Positions 34,719 to 42,293 of a stretch of DNA of 64,000 nt are shown here, piece by piece. The notes beneath the pieces are model-generated. The model saw nothing but the letters and a program-made list of their open reading frames with translations, searched no databases and was not told the origin of the DNA. The DNA lies in contig NZ_JAPZVN010000002.1 in the NCBI RefSeq assembly GCF_027533845.1, forward strand, positions 248,001-312,000, written 5' to 3'. Both the position numbers and the translations under genes were made by a program. The first letter of the stretch is position 1. Every line of letters begins with the position of its first letter. Source of the stretch: Streptomyces sp. RPT161 (GTDB taxonomy: Bacteria > Actinomycetota > Actinomycetes > Streptomycetales > Streptomycetaceae).

Positions 34719-35022
34719 CGTCCACACCCTTGCCGGACACGAAGTCCAAGCGATCGACCTCGGTTGAGGCAAGGTACTGCTCGCGCGCGGAGAGGAAGGC
34801 CTTCACGTAGTCCTTCGACTCGTGAGCTTCGAAGGCGTCCTTGTCCCGGTAGAGCTCGTAGAAGATGCGTTCCAGCGGGCGACCGTCAACCCGGTGCACC
34901 GTGTAGATCACCGTCCCGGGCTCGTTCGCGCGGATCTGTTCGCCGGTCCGCGCCACCAAGGAATCGAACTCGGCAGCCGCCGACTCGTCCTTGCACGTGA
35001 AGCGCACCATCAGCCCGAACAT
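34708..35022 (-). CDS. Antibiotic biosynthesis monooxygenase (ABM)-fold protein
   Basis: The protein has 104 residues from ATG 35022 (GAGAGGGGA upstream). It is a ferredoxin-like ABM/quinol monooxygenase fold: MFGLMVRFTCKDESAAAEFD, PGTVIYTVHRVDGRPLERIF, YELYRDKDAFEAHESKDYVK. Members oxidise quinols or polyketides, degrade haem, or serve as dimerising domains. Its coupling by overlap to the XRE regulator inside a mobile element is unusual. It may produce or sense the regulator's ligand, which is inference only. Confidence 0.82.
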   Translation of the reverse strand: MFGLMVRFTCKDESAAAEFDSLVARTGEQIRANEPGTVIYTVHRVDGRPLERIFYELYRDKDAFEAHESKDYVKAFLSAREQYLASTEVDRLDFVSGKGVDVEH

Positions 35023-35146
35023 GCGGTTCCCCTCTCGATCGACGTCTCAGCTCAGCACCACACCTCGGCGTGAACGCTATGCGCCAGGCGACCCGCACGA
35101 AAAGTGCGATCCCGCACTCGGAGTACCCGCACACTCGGTACGGTGC

Positions 35147-35162
35147 TAGTACTAATTGTACG
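35147..35162. promoter_or_regulatory. Second copy of operator core CTAGTACT-AAT-TGTAC
   Basis: It matches 33484-33499 except for the 3-bp centre. It lies in the divergent gap between the ABM-XRE unit and the HATPase unit and probably overlaps their promoters. GGAGTACCCG and CGGTACGG half-sites lie just upstream. Confidence 0.6.
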
Positions 35163-35237
35163 GCTCACTGCGATCCGCGTCAGCAGGACGAGGTAGTTGG
35201 CGCAGAAATCCGCAGGTCACCGAGATGGAGGCGGTCC

Positions 35238-35645
35238 ATGCCCACGTACCGACGCACCTTTCCCGGGCGGCCGGAGGAGCTCCGCAATGTCCGCCAGTGG
35301 ACGCGACACATCCTGAGCGGCAGTCCGCGTGTCGAGGACGCCGCCCTGGTTGTGACCGAGCTCGGTTCCAACGCCCTTCTCCACACCGCGAGCGGCGACG
35401 AGCCCGGCACCTTCCGTGTCTCGCTAGCCACGTCTGGCGGAGGCATCACGGTCTCGGTTGCCGACCTCGGAGCCGCGAAGAACGAGCCGAGCGTCCAGGA
35501 CCCCGCCGAAGAGGACCCCCACGGCCGCGGGCTCGGGCTGGTCGTTGCTCTGGCTCAGCACGTCGACATCGACGGCGACGAGCACGGCCGCACGATCACC
35601 GCCTACTTGATGCCAGTGCCAGCTGAGCCGGTGATCGCGTGCTGA
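35238..35645 (+). CDS. HATPase (RsbW/SpoIIAB-like anti-sigma type kinase fold)
   Basis: The protein has 135 residues from ATG 35238 with GGAGG upstream; longer frames cross the promoter. GHKL motifs are N-box VVTELGSNALLHTASG, G1 VSVADLG and G2 GRGLGLVVALAQ. Streptomyces has many such small ATP-binding proteins paired with regulators. In the element it begins the rightward operon and ends in a GTGCTGA overlap with the next gene. Partner and target are unknown. Confidence 0.85.
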   Translation: MPTYRRTFPGRPEELRNVRQWTRHILSGSPRVEDAALVVTELGSNALLHTASGDEPGTFRVSLATSGGGITVSVADLGAAKNEPSVQDPAEEDPHGRGLGLVVALAQHVDIDGDEHGRTITAYLMPVPAEPVIAC

Positions 35646-35950
35646 CTCTCTTCAACTACTGGTGCGAAGCCGTCGCCCACGTAGGGGAGAGCGGAAGCGC
35701 CCACCTGCTGAGCACGCAACCGGCCAGCACGCCACGCCTGGCGCTGCGTTGGCTCCGCGGTCGCGTACGGGATGTCGCCGACCAACTCGACTCGGCGCCC
35801 GCTCGACCGGCCAGTCACTGGCTCGACGACCAGGTCGAGCACGAACGCGCCTTATCCGCACTAGCCGCAGGTGAGACGTACGCCTTCATCCTCGCCGACG
35901 ACACCACCCGATACGTCCTGTCAGTCCGCCCTATAGGGACCGCACGATGA
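35639..35950 (+). CDS. Small AICE protein, paralogue 1
   Basis: The protein has 103 residues from a GTG that overlaps the HATPase stop. It shares a pattern with the next gene: YWCE near the start, ALRWLRGRVRDVADQLDS in the middle and YAFILADDTTRYVLSVRPI at the end. No known domain recognised. The block HATPase, paralogue 1, paralogue 2, Nudix reads as one operon. The presence of two divergent copies suggests a heteromeric partner for the HATPase, but this is inference. Confidence 0.65.
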   Translation: MLTLFNYWCEAVAHVGESGSAHLLSTQPASTPRLALRWLRGRVRDVADQLDSAPARPASHWLDDQVEHERALSALAAGETYAFILADDTTRYVLSVRPIGTAR

Positions 35951-36333
35951 AGAACCCCGACCTCAACGTTCGCCGCGGCTACTGGTGCGAGTGCTGGACC
36001 ACAAGCCCCACAACTGGCAGTGCTCCTGGTCTCTTTGCTTCGTTCGAAGCGGTCACCGCCACACAAGCTGTGCGATGGATCAGGGGGGTCCTACAGACTA
36101 TTGTGTCGGCCCTTGAACCAGACGCAGCCGATCGAGCCTGGGCCTGGATGACCAGCGGCTACGTGGCTGCCATCGGCGACCTGGAGCGCGCCCAGCCATG
36201 CGCCGTCGCCGTCAGCCACGGCAGCACCCGCATCGAGTGGACCGCCCGCCCAGTGCTCTTTGTGGCACTGGCCCACCGCCAGGTTGGACAACTCCCAACC
36301 TGCGCAGAACAGTTCTGTGGCCACGTCAGGTGA
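35947..36333 (+). CDS. Small AICE protein, paralogue 2
   Basis: The protein has 128 residues; its start overlaps the preceding stop (ATGA). It aligns with paralogue 1 at YWCECW, AVRWIRGVLQTIVSALEP and CAVAVSHGSTRIEWTARPV. It has a longer Cys-containing C-terminus (LPTCAEQFCGHVR). No known domain recognised. Confidence 0.62.
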   Translation: MKNPDLNVRRGYWCECWTTSPTTGSAPGLFASFEAVTATQAVRWIRGVLQTIVSALEPDAADRAWAWMTSGYVAAIGDLERAQPCAVAVSHGSTRIEWTARPVLFVALAHRQVGQLPTCAEQFCGHVR

Positions 36334-36391
36334 TGCCGCACTCGGCTCGCGTACGGTGAAACGACCAGCCAGCCGAGGGGAACCGAGGATC

Positions 36392-36823
36392 GTGAGCGCC
36401 CAACGCCCGCACTCTGTAAGCGTCGCCGGAGTCGTAGTCGACCACCAGGGCCGGGCTCTGCTCATACAGCGTCGGGACAACGGCCACTGGGAACCACCCG
36501 GCGGAGTCCTGGAGGCAGGGGAGACGATCACGGAAGCCCTCCGGCGCGAGGTGCTAGAGGAGACCGGGATCACGATCGAACTCCCGGCAACGCTCACAGG
36601 CGTCTACAAGAACATGACCGGCCTGGTGGTCGCCCTGGTCTTCCGATGCAAGGCGATGGGCGGCAGTCTCACGACCGGAGCGGAGACCCGGGCACTGCGC
36701 TGGGCCACCCGCGAAGAGGTACGCCAACTCGCCGACGAGGCATACGCGATCCGCGTCCTGGACGCACTCGACGCGGCATCCTCACCCGCCGTGCGTGCGC
36801 ATGACGGCGTGAAGCTCGCCTAG
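36392..36823 (+). CDS. Nudix hydrolase, Pif-like plasmid immunity candidate
   Basis: The protein has 143 residues from GTG 36392. It has a perfect Nudix box (GX5EX7REUXEEXGU) at residues 38-60: G38, E44, R52-E53, E56-E57, G59. In pSAM2 the Pif protein contains a Nudix motif needed for immunity against transfer between donors; position on the right arm of this AICE supports that role. A generic Nudix role (nucleoside diphosphate derivative clean-up) is the alternative. Confidence 0.82.
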   Translation: MSAQRPHSVSVAGVVVDHQGRALLIQRRDNGHWEPPGGVLEAGETITEALRREVLEETGITIELPATLTGVYKNMTGLVVALVFRCKAMGGSLTTGAETRALRWATREEVRQLADEAYAIRVLDALDAASSPAVRAHDGVKLA

Positions 36824-37347
36824 CACTGGTTCGCCAGCCCCAGGCGCATGGCGAGTAACAACCTTCTCTACGGGTTCAAGGCGGCTCGCTCCGCTCCCCG
36901 CGCGCGGCCCGGCCCCCGGCCGGGCCTGCGCTCCTGTCTCCGCCCCGCTCCAGCCCGGCCGGCGCCCGTGCCGCGCGCACAGCGATCAGCCGCTTGCCGC
37001 CAGAGAAGGGGTACGTCGTGGCTGGGGCGGTCGGCTCCGCGATTTTAGGCAGCCACTTTGGCGCGAGCCTCGAAGATCACGGCCCCAACGTCGTGCTTTA
37101 CCGGGCAGGTCCACTACCTGCCCGACGCGCCGCAAGCTTACGGGGCCGTGATCACTCGCGCCAAAGCAGCTCCAGCCCAAAATCGCTACGCCGACCTAGT
37201 GCGTCAACCACCCGACCTGCCGCCAAATAGCACGATTGAATGCGCCAGCTCACCACCGCTGCACCACTGAACTTGAGTGGGTGATATCAGGTCATCTGCC
37301 TGACAGTTGCAGGGAGGGTCCGGTAGATCTGGGCATTTTGGAATTAT
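36824..37347. other. Gene-free AICE segment with GC tract and large palindrome
   Basis: The first part (36880-36990) is very GC-rich with short CCGGCC-type dyads. The second holds the palindrome listed next. After about 37200 the sequence drops sharply in G+C. No gene is supported. Confidence 0.6.
37039..37186. repeat. 148-bp hyphenated palindrome (possible origin or transfer locus)
   Basis: Nested inverted repeats: GCGATTTT/AAAATCGC (outer), CTTTGGCGCGAG/CTCGCGCCAAAG (12 bp), GATCACGGCCCC/GGGGCCGTGATC (12 bp), and a central hairpin CGGGCAGGT-CCACT-ACCTGCCCG (9 bp). Together they could fold as one long stem or cruciform. Rolling-circle elements use such structures as single-strand or double-strand origins; a clt/transfer site or a structured RNA are alternatives. 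Confidence 0.75.
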
Positions 37348-38667
37348 TCACGCCAATCCCTCACCCGAATCGCATTCGCGCAAGCCCTCAATTCGACGAG
37401 AAATCCAACGATCCAACCGACCAGTGCTATTTTCCGCGGCGACATATTCACCCGTCGGAAGAATTGCCAACTGGCATTTCTGCGTGATGAGCTTTAGGCT
37501 TTGCCCGGAGAAAGCGACAAGGCGGGTTTGCAACAAGCGGTTGCACACGTCGTTAAATTCCATGCCGCGAGACTCTAGCCATGACAGTATTTCAGTGTCA
37601 TCATAACGGACTTCTTTCCCTTCACACAACCGCATGAGCAAAACAAATTCCTCCTTTCCGATAAACTCCGGACACCACTGCTCCGTCACCGGAATCTCGC
37701 TTAGCGCTCCATCGCCAAACTCATGCGATCGTACTTGCCAGCCCCTTCTTCCATCGACACGTGCAGCACGAAAGCTCAATAGGGTCCTTCCGACCTCCAC
37801 CTCAAGATCTTCTCCCCACAATTCACGACCAAATCCATACATTTCATCCAGCCGCGTCCAAACGAACTCCAGTAGCAGCCTCAGTGGATTTGCTGATGTC
37901 GAGAAGTAAAATGGCCACCATCCATCGACCAGAGGTGCCATGAATGGCCGCCCATTGGTCTTCACGAGGGAATAGCTACCCGATATGATCAATTGAGGAA
38001 AACCCGTCGGGCCGAACCCCTTCTTCCCAATGTTCTGCTCAAGATAGTCGACCATTGACGATCGGAACGCCCGCTCACTCTTGAATCCGTGCATTCCAAG
38101 TATGACTCGAATCGCAGACACTTGCTCTAGGAGAAGCGCGTGAAATATAGCCTCCTCTTCGTACGGGAGAGCAGTGGGCCCTTCCACATCCCGAACGATT
38201 CTCCCCGTCATCTCGGAAAACGTTCTAGCGGACGGGGCCATGTTGCGATCAGGGTCGTCCAGTTCCTCGTCTTCACTTTGGTAATAAGAGTGCTCGATCG
38301 CGCTTACCGTCTTGAGCTGCGCGAACGCATCGCGAAGCTCAGCCGAGTGGAGGTTTTTCTTGACTTCGATGACGGCAATGATATCTTTAACATGCCATAC
38401 GTACGAGTCGGTGTATGGCAGTTTCTCCCCCTCTCCCCGCACCACCATGCAGTCAAGTTGACCGGATAGGCATCCTCGGCCATCGCGAGCAAATCCGGAT
38501 ACCACCCGCAGCCCCAAGCCATCTGGAAGGGCGCGATTCAATATCTCGGAAGACAATCCCTCATACATGTCTCCAATGGTCGGAGCATGCTTTACGGGAG
38601 CATTATCGAGTTTAGGCAACTCATCTCGGAGAATGCCTGAAAGAAGGTCGGCAACTGTGCGAATCAC
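37348..38667 (-). CDS. DUF6602-like protein with D...ExK nuclease-type signature (cargo)
   Basis: The protein has 439 residues from GTG 38667 with GGGGGTG upstream. The N-terminal 110 residues read as a restriction-endonuclease-like fold: E36/E41, D72 in SGQLDCMVVRGEG, then E101-x-K103 in IIAVIEVKKNL. This order and spacing fit PD-(D/E)XK enzymes and the DUF6602 family. The remaining 330 residues have no recognised domain. Codon use is visibly less GC-rich than the rest of the window, a sign of recent transfer. It lies 107 bp downstream of the HEPN gene on the same strand and probably forms an operon with it. Confidence 0.7.
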   Translation of the reverse strand: MIRTVADLLSGILRDELPKLDNAPVKHAPTIGDMYEGLSSEILNRALPDGLGLRVVSGFARDGRGCLSGQLDCMVVRGEGEKLPYTDSYVWHVKDIIAVIEVKKNLHSAELRDAFAQLKTVSAIEHSYYQSEDEELDDPDRNMAPSARTFSEMTGRIVRDVEGPTALPYEEEAIFHALLLEQVSAIRVILGMHGFKSERAFRSSMVDYLEQNIGKKGFGPTGFPQLIISGSYSLVKTNGRPFMAPLVDGWWPFYFSTSANPLRLLLEFVWTRLDEMYGFGRELWGEDLEVEVGRTLLSFRAARVDGRRGWQVRSHEFGDGALSEIPVTEQWCPEFIGKEEFVLLMRLCEGKEVRYDDTEILSWLESRGMEFNDVCNRLLQTRLVAFSGQSLKLITQKCQLAILPTGEYVAAENSTGRLDRWISRRIEGLRECDSGEGLA

Positions 38668-38774
38668 TAGACGTCACCCCCAGCTTGATCTGCTTTACAT
38701 GCCATCGGAACTGCCTAAGGTCACCCAAGTCGATCTGCGACACTGGTACCACCGTGCCCAAGCCCGGAGCTTAT

Positions 38775-39710
38775 TTATTCACTCGCATCGGCTGCCACAA
38801 GAAGCTCTTGGATCAGCTCTTCTTCCGTGAGGATGCACTGCCGATTAAGCAGCGCCCGCACGGTGTGCGTCAAAATGCTCCAGGCTTCCAACCATGGATC
38901 GGCACCCTCTCTGGATTTCAGCTCACCCCCATGAGCCACCTTGGAGCGATCTCCGTAAGACCGCTTAGCTCTTTGGAAGAAATCCTGACGGTCTCCCAAA
39001 GAGGACTGAAGTTGGGCAAGATACAAAGCCAGGCGAAAGCTTACCTCGGATTGCACCTTAGGGAATATTGATTCGAGCCCAGTCCAGACATGCAAAAGCG
39101 ACTGCCCGGTATCAGCAACAACCGGGCTGGACATCAGAACCCGCTCAATAAAGCGGCAGACTGGATATCTGCTCCGGAGATTGTTCCAACGGCCAACATC
39201 ATCAACGACCTGGGCGAGCAAGTCAGGCGTGACTGTGCGAGCGAGTGCTTCCTTGCGGAATGCGGCCCCCGAAGCGTATGGAGCCGGCCACACTTCTACG
39301 CAGTCCGTAGCACTAGTGATCCCAGTGCGCATCCCCTCAGGTAGGAGCTCAAGTCCATGGCTAGACTTCCGCGAGCAAATCCCTGCATAGTCATTGATGG
39401 AATAGCTGGATACGAGTTGCACTGAGAACGGATGGAAGCCGCGGGCGTACATCACCACATGGAAAGCAAGGATCTTATCCCGTACATCATCGACAGAAGA
39501 TGCAGAGACCGCAAGTTCCATATTGCAGCTCTTGAGAAGCAGATCTCCCGCCGTGTATGAGATATGCAACTTATGCTTGCTCTGCAGCTCCGCCCAATCG
39601 AAAATGCTGACGTCCCACTTCCGTGCTATAAACGCATAGTCGCCAGCCCAGACGGGCTCAGCGAGGTCATGTGGAATCAGCCCCGAAAGCGGCGCGTAAT
39701 ACCTACCCAC
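38775..39710 (-). CDS. Apea-like HEPN-domain protein (cargo, candidate RNase effector)
   Basis: The protein has 311 residues from GTG 39710, chosen because GGGGGAGGG lies six bases upstream; ATGs at 39734 and 39728 are alternatives. The C-terminal about 110 residues match the Apea-like HEPN pattern: LLHVWTGLESIF, then RLALYLAQLQSSLGDRQDFF, then YGDRSKVAHGG, giving the Rx4H ribonuclease signature (R255, H260). The N-terminal 190 residues are unassigned and may sense the trigger. HEPN RNases act in abortive infection and toxin systems. Low G+C and position inside an AICE support a defence role with the adjacent DUF6602-like gene. Confidence 0.7.
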   Translation of the reverse strand: MGRYYAPLSGLIPHDLAEPVWAGDYAFIARKWDVSIFDWAELQSKHKLHISYTAGDLLLKSCNMELAVSASSVDDVRDKILAFHVVMYARGFHPFSVQLVSSYSINDYAGICSRKSSHGLELLPEGMRTGITSATDCVEVWPAPYASGAAFRKEALARTVTPDLLAQVVDDVGRWNNLRSRYPVCRFIERVLMSSPVVADTGQSLLHVWTGLESIFPKVQSEVSFRLALYLAQLQSSLGDRQDFFQRAKRSYGDRSKVAHGGELKSREGADPWLEAWSILTHTVRALLNRQCILTEEELIQELLVAADASE

Positions 39711-40124
39711 ATGCAGCCCTCCCCCCATCCGCATCGAAGCATTATGCGCCAGCTCAGGGACTCATGTCTGCCGACTTCCGTATTAAGGCTGGGGTGCGCG
39801 GGCATCCGTGTCGACCTGGTCCACGGCGACCATGGGACCGGCAGGCTCAGGCGGAGCTGTCCCCATCAACGTGAGCAAGCGTCAGAGATCGTCCCAGACC
39901 CGTGCCAGATCGTGCGGGGAACTACGGGGAGCGCCGGGAACGCGATCGGCGGTCAACGGGCGTCGACGCCTTTCCGCCGCAGGTCAGCAAGGTCCCCGCC
40001 TCTGCATCACCCAAGCTTCCCAAGCTGAGGGCGCCGTAGTGCAGCCGCACAGTGTGCTGTACAGCAGCCTCCCGCGCACCGGACGATGGCCGAGGTCAGC
40101 ACCAGAACTCGGGCAGGAGACCGC
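39711..40124. other. Promoter region of the cargo pair and gap before the GNAT-like gene
   Basis: About 410 bp. The left part must hold the promoter for the HEPN-DUF6602 unit. G+C rises again from about 39780, marking the edge of the imported segment. No gene is supported. Confidence 0.45.
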
Positions 40125-40628
40125 ATGGCTGACATGGAGGCGGCAGTCCGCGCTGTGTCGCGCCGCTCTGACTGCGTGTACTGGGTGCGGGAGTGGCCCG
40201 ACGAGCCGACCTGGCGGGATCGGCTCCGCCGATGGGTGAACCCCGCGTCCTACCACTTCGACGGGACCGCGATCCCACCGGAACCTTGGGTGGACCGGCC
40301 CGCCGGCTACTACGAGCGAACAGGTTGGCGCATCCGAGCGGCCTACGTCCGATCCGACCTCGCTTTCGAGGTCGAGAACGTAGTCTGTGATCTATGTAAG
40401 ATCGGCTGGGTTGAATCCCCTCACTCGTACGAGGGGTATAAGCGCTATGGCCTCGCGTCAGCCGCTCTCCGGTCCCTGCGCCGTCGGTACCCAGAAGTCC
40501 AATGGCACACGGGCGGCGGCCATTTCCGCGAGGCCGAGCCCTTCTGGAGTTCCGTCAGCGTCGGCGTGCCCGGCGGCTACACCCAGCGGCAAAGGTGTCG
40601 TCACGTGGAACCGTGGCGAGCACGGTGA
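40125..40628 (+). CDS. GNAT-like acetyltransferase-related protein
   Basis: The protein has 167 residues from ATG 40125 (AGGAG upstream); earlier ATG 40086 lacks a ribosome site. The C-terminal part resembles a GNAT acetyl-CoA site: CDLCKIGWVESPHSYEGYKR, then YGLASAALRSLRRRYPEVQW and HTGGGHFREAEPFW. The N-terminal half is Arg/Trp-rich. Proteins of this type are common as hypotheticals in Streptomyces mobile regions. Substrate is unknown. Confidence 0.62.
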   Translation: MADMEAAVRAVSRRSDCVYWVREWPDEPTWRDRLRRWVNPASYHFDGTAIPPEPWVDRPAGYYERTGWRIRAAYVRSDLAFEVENVVCDLCKIGWVESPHSYEGYKRYGLASAALRSLRRRYPEVQWHTGGGHFREAEPFWSSVSVGVPGGYTQRQRCRHVEPWRAR

Positions 40629-40835
40629 CCAGGTAACTCGTGATGGCAGTCCGTCTCAGTTTCCGTCTTATTCAGTCCCGTTCACGGTCGTTCAGGCGAG
40701 ACCCGAAGCCGTCCACGTGCCTTCAGCCAGCCACCCATGAACCCAGGTGAACGCCCCTGCACGCACCCCCACACCCCACCAACACGGTTGGAAATGTTGG
40801 GCATGGCAGGTCGTGAGCCGGGGTGTTGAGTTCAG

Positions 40836-41594
40836 CTACAGGCTGTCGCGCTCGATCAGCGAGCCATCAGGCCCCATTGTGTAGAAGCGCGGCGGACCCA
40901 TGGCCTCCATGGCCCTTCGCAGCTCTGCTTGCTTCTCGGCGGGATCAGGCCCGTTCGGGTCACGCACGCGAAATCCGTGGAGTTCAATGCGGTCAGCGTC
41001 GACGTCGTCGGGCTCCGGGCGGCCCTCCTGGATGAACCCGCAAAGCGCGCGCAGCGCGTCTTCACCGAGGCTCAGTGGGTGGAATGGCAGCGCGTACGGC
41101 GCTTGCTGCTCACCAGGCCAGGGAATGACGTCCGCAGGACGGTCACCATTCCAGTAGGGCAGTTCGAAGGGGAGCGGTTCGCCGATGTTCTCGATGATCC
41201 CGCTGTCCGGCGACAGGCTTAGGGAGCGAACGAGGCGCCCGTCTTCCCACACGGCGAACGCGAGGCAATCGACCACGCTGTGCATGGCATGCAAGACGAG
41301 GCTTCGGCCGACACTTGCCGCAACGAGATGCTCCGGAAGCCGCGACGGGAGGTCGTTCACTACCCGCCGATCGCAGACGATCTCCACGCCCGGCCAGCTG
41401 GCTGCGTAGACCATCCCATCCGGGGGGTACACGCCATCTGAAAGATTCGAGCCCGCACTCTCCTCGATCTGCCAGCCCGGGTAGAGACGCTGCATCATCG
41501 CGGACGTCCGCGCCAGGTCCGCCGTAGCCACCTGACGCAGTAGTGCCGGCACGTGGCCGTTGGCATACGCGAGCAGTCCCGTCTTGGCTCCCAA
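40836..41594 (-). CDS. DUF6928-like Streptomyces protein
   Basis: The protein has 252 residues from TTG 41594 (LGAKTGLLAYANG), preceded by GGGGAGGG; the frame opens 20 codons earlier at ATG 41654 without a ribosome site. Conserved family features: LYPGWQIEE, VYPPDGMVYAASWPGVEIVC, MHSVVDCLAFAVWEDGRLVR, SLSLSPDSGIIENIGEPLPF and DDVDADRIELHGFRV. A soluble actinobacterial protein of unknown function. It is the last gene of the element before attR. Confidence 0.72.
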   Translation of the reverse strand: MGAKTGLLAYANGHVPALLRQVATADLARTSAMMQRLYPGWQIEESAGSNLSDGVYPPDGMVYAASWPGVEIVCDRRVVNDLPSRLPEHLVAASVGRSLVLHAMHSVVDCLAFAVWEDGRLVRSLSLSPDSGIIENIGEPLPFELPYWNGDRPADVIPWPGEQQAPYALPFHPLSLGEDALRALCGFIQEGRPEPDDVDADRIELHGFRVRDPNGPDPAEKQAELRRAMEAMGPPRFYTMGPDGSLIERDSL

Positions 41595-41902
41595 TGTCCC
41601 TCCCCGAAGCACCACGTTCGATAGCGGTCGCACCATAGCCGCCCGCACTGACATCAGGACCGGCTCAGCCGACGCGGAGCGCCGGCCGGCCTACGGGCCG
41701 TCCGAGGCAGCTCACCACTACACGACAACAGCCGCCGACGACCACCCGACACCGGCGGCTCACGGCTGCGTGCCAGATCCGTGCCAGAACAGGCGGTCAG
41801 CCACGGTCAATGAGGGTGTCCGGGGTGCGGACACCGCGTCGTCGGCCAGATGGCAGTGTGCGCATGGTGACCGGCGAAGACGTCCCACCACAGACCACCA
41901 GG

Positions 41903-41948
41903 CTTACAAAGCAGATGTCGGCGGTTCGAATCCGTCTGTGCCCACCGA
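41903..41948 (+). repeat. attR: 46-bp copy of the tRNA-Val 3' half
   Basis: Identical to 27056-27101, from the anticodon loop to CCCACCGA. It lacks the tRNA 5' half, so it is not a functional tRNA. Confidence 0.95.
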
Positions 41949-41973
41949 GAAGCAGCAGGTAAGTAAGCCCAAC

Positions 41974-42005
41974 GGCCCAGGTCAGAGCAGTAGTTGACCT
42001 GGGCC
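41974..42005. terminator. Original tRNA-Val terminator beyond attR
   Basis: The 11-bp perfect stem GGCCCAGGTCA / TGACCTGGGCC with a 10-base loop lies 26 bp after attR. Before integration it would have followed the tRNA gene. Confidence 0.75.
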
Positions 42006-42198
42006 CCACTGTTAGGCCTACCTTCTCCCCAACCTCTGACTACCCTCTCGCGAACCCTCCGTGACCCACCCCGTCTCCCGAATCTCTCCCAGGTGATCAT
42101 GAAGTAGACGCAGGTCACGGCACACAAACGTGCGCCCCCCTCCGACTCGTCGGGCCGAAGCCGGGGCCAACCAATTCCAAGCCAGACACATCTGGGAG

Positions 42199-42226
42199 GG
42201 ACGCTGCGGGGCAGCGTCCGGATTTT
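42199..42226 (+). terminator. Hairpin with T-run, isolated
   Basis: GGACGCTGC-GGG-GCAGCGTCC followed by GGATTTTGC. A 9-bp stem with a short T-run, reading rightward. No intact gene precedes it; it may be a relic. The rest of 42006-42293 shows no gene. Confidence 0.45.
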
Positions 42227-42293
42227 GCTACGTAGAAGCCACCGCCACCGTTCGTAGCCTTGCGTTTCCGTGACCGAGATCGCCGACGCGTGA

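Larger units (their letters stand above)
27056..41948. mobile_element. Integrated pSAM2-type AICE (about 14.85 kb)
   Basis: It is bounded by 46-bp repeats derived from tRNA-Val; excision would give a circle of 14,847 bp. The core order int-xis-rep-spdD-spd-spd-DUF2637-tra-SCO3933-like is that of actinomycete integrative and conjugative elements, which replicate by rolling circle and move double-stranded DNA with one FtsK-like protein. A regulatory block, a Nudix/Pif-like immunity gene, a large palindrome and a cargo region follow. All core genes look intact, so the element may be functional. Confidence 0.93.

Noticed and set aside
36848-37270. Short plus-strand frames across the palindrome
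   Set aside because: They have no ribosome site, and their sequence simply follows the inverted repeats and GC tract.
41903-41948. Second tRNA-Val gene
   Set aside because: Only the 3' half is present; it is the attR copy.
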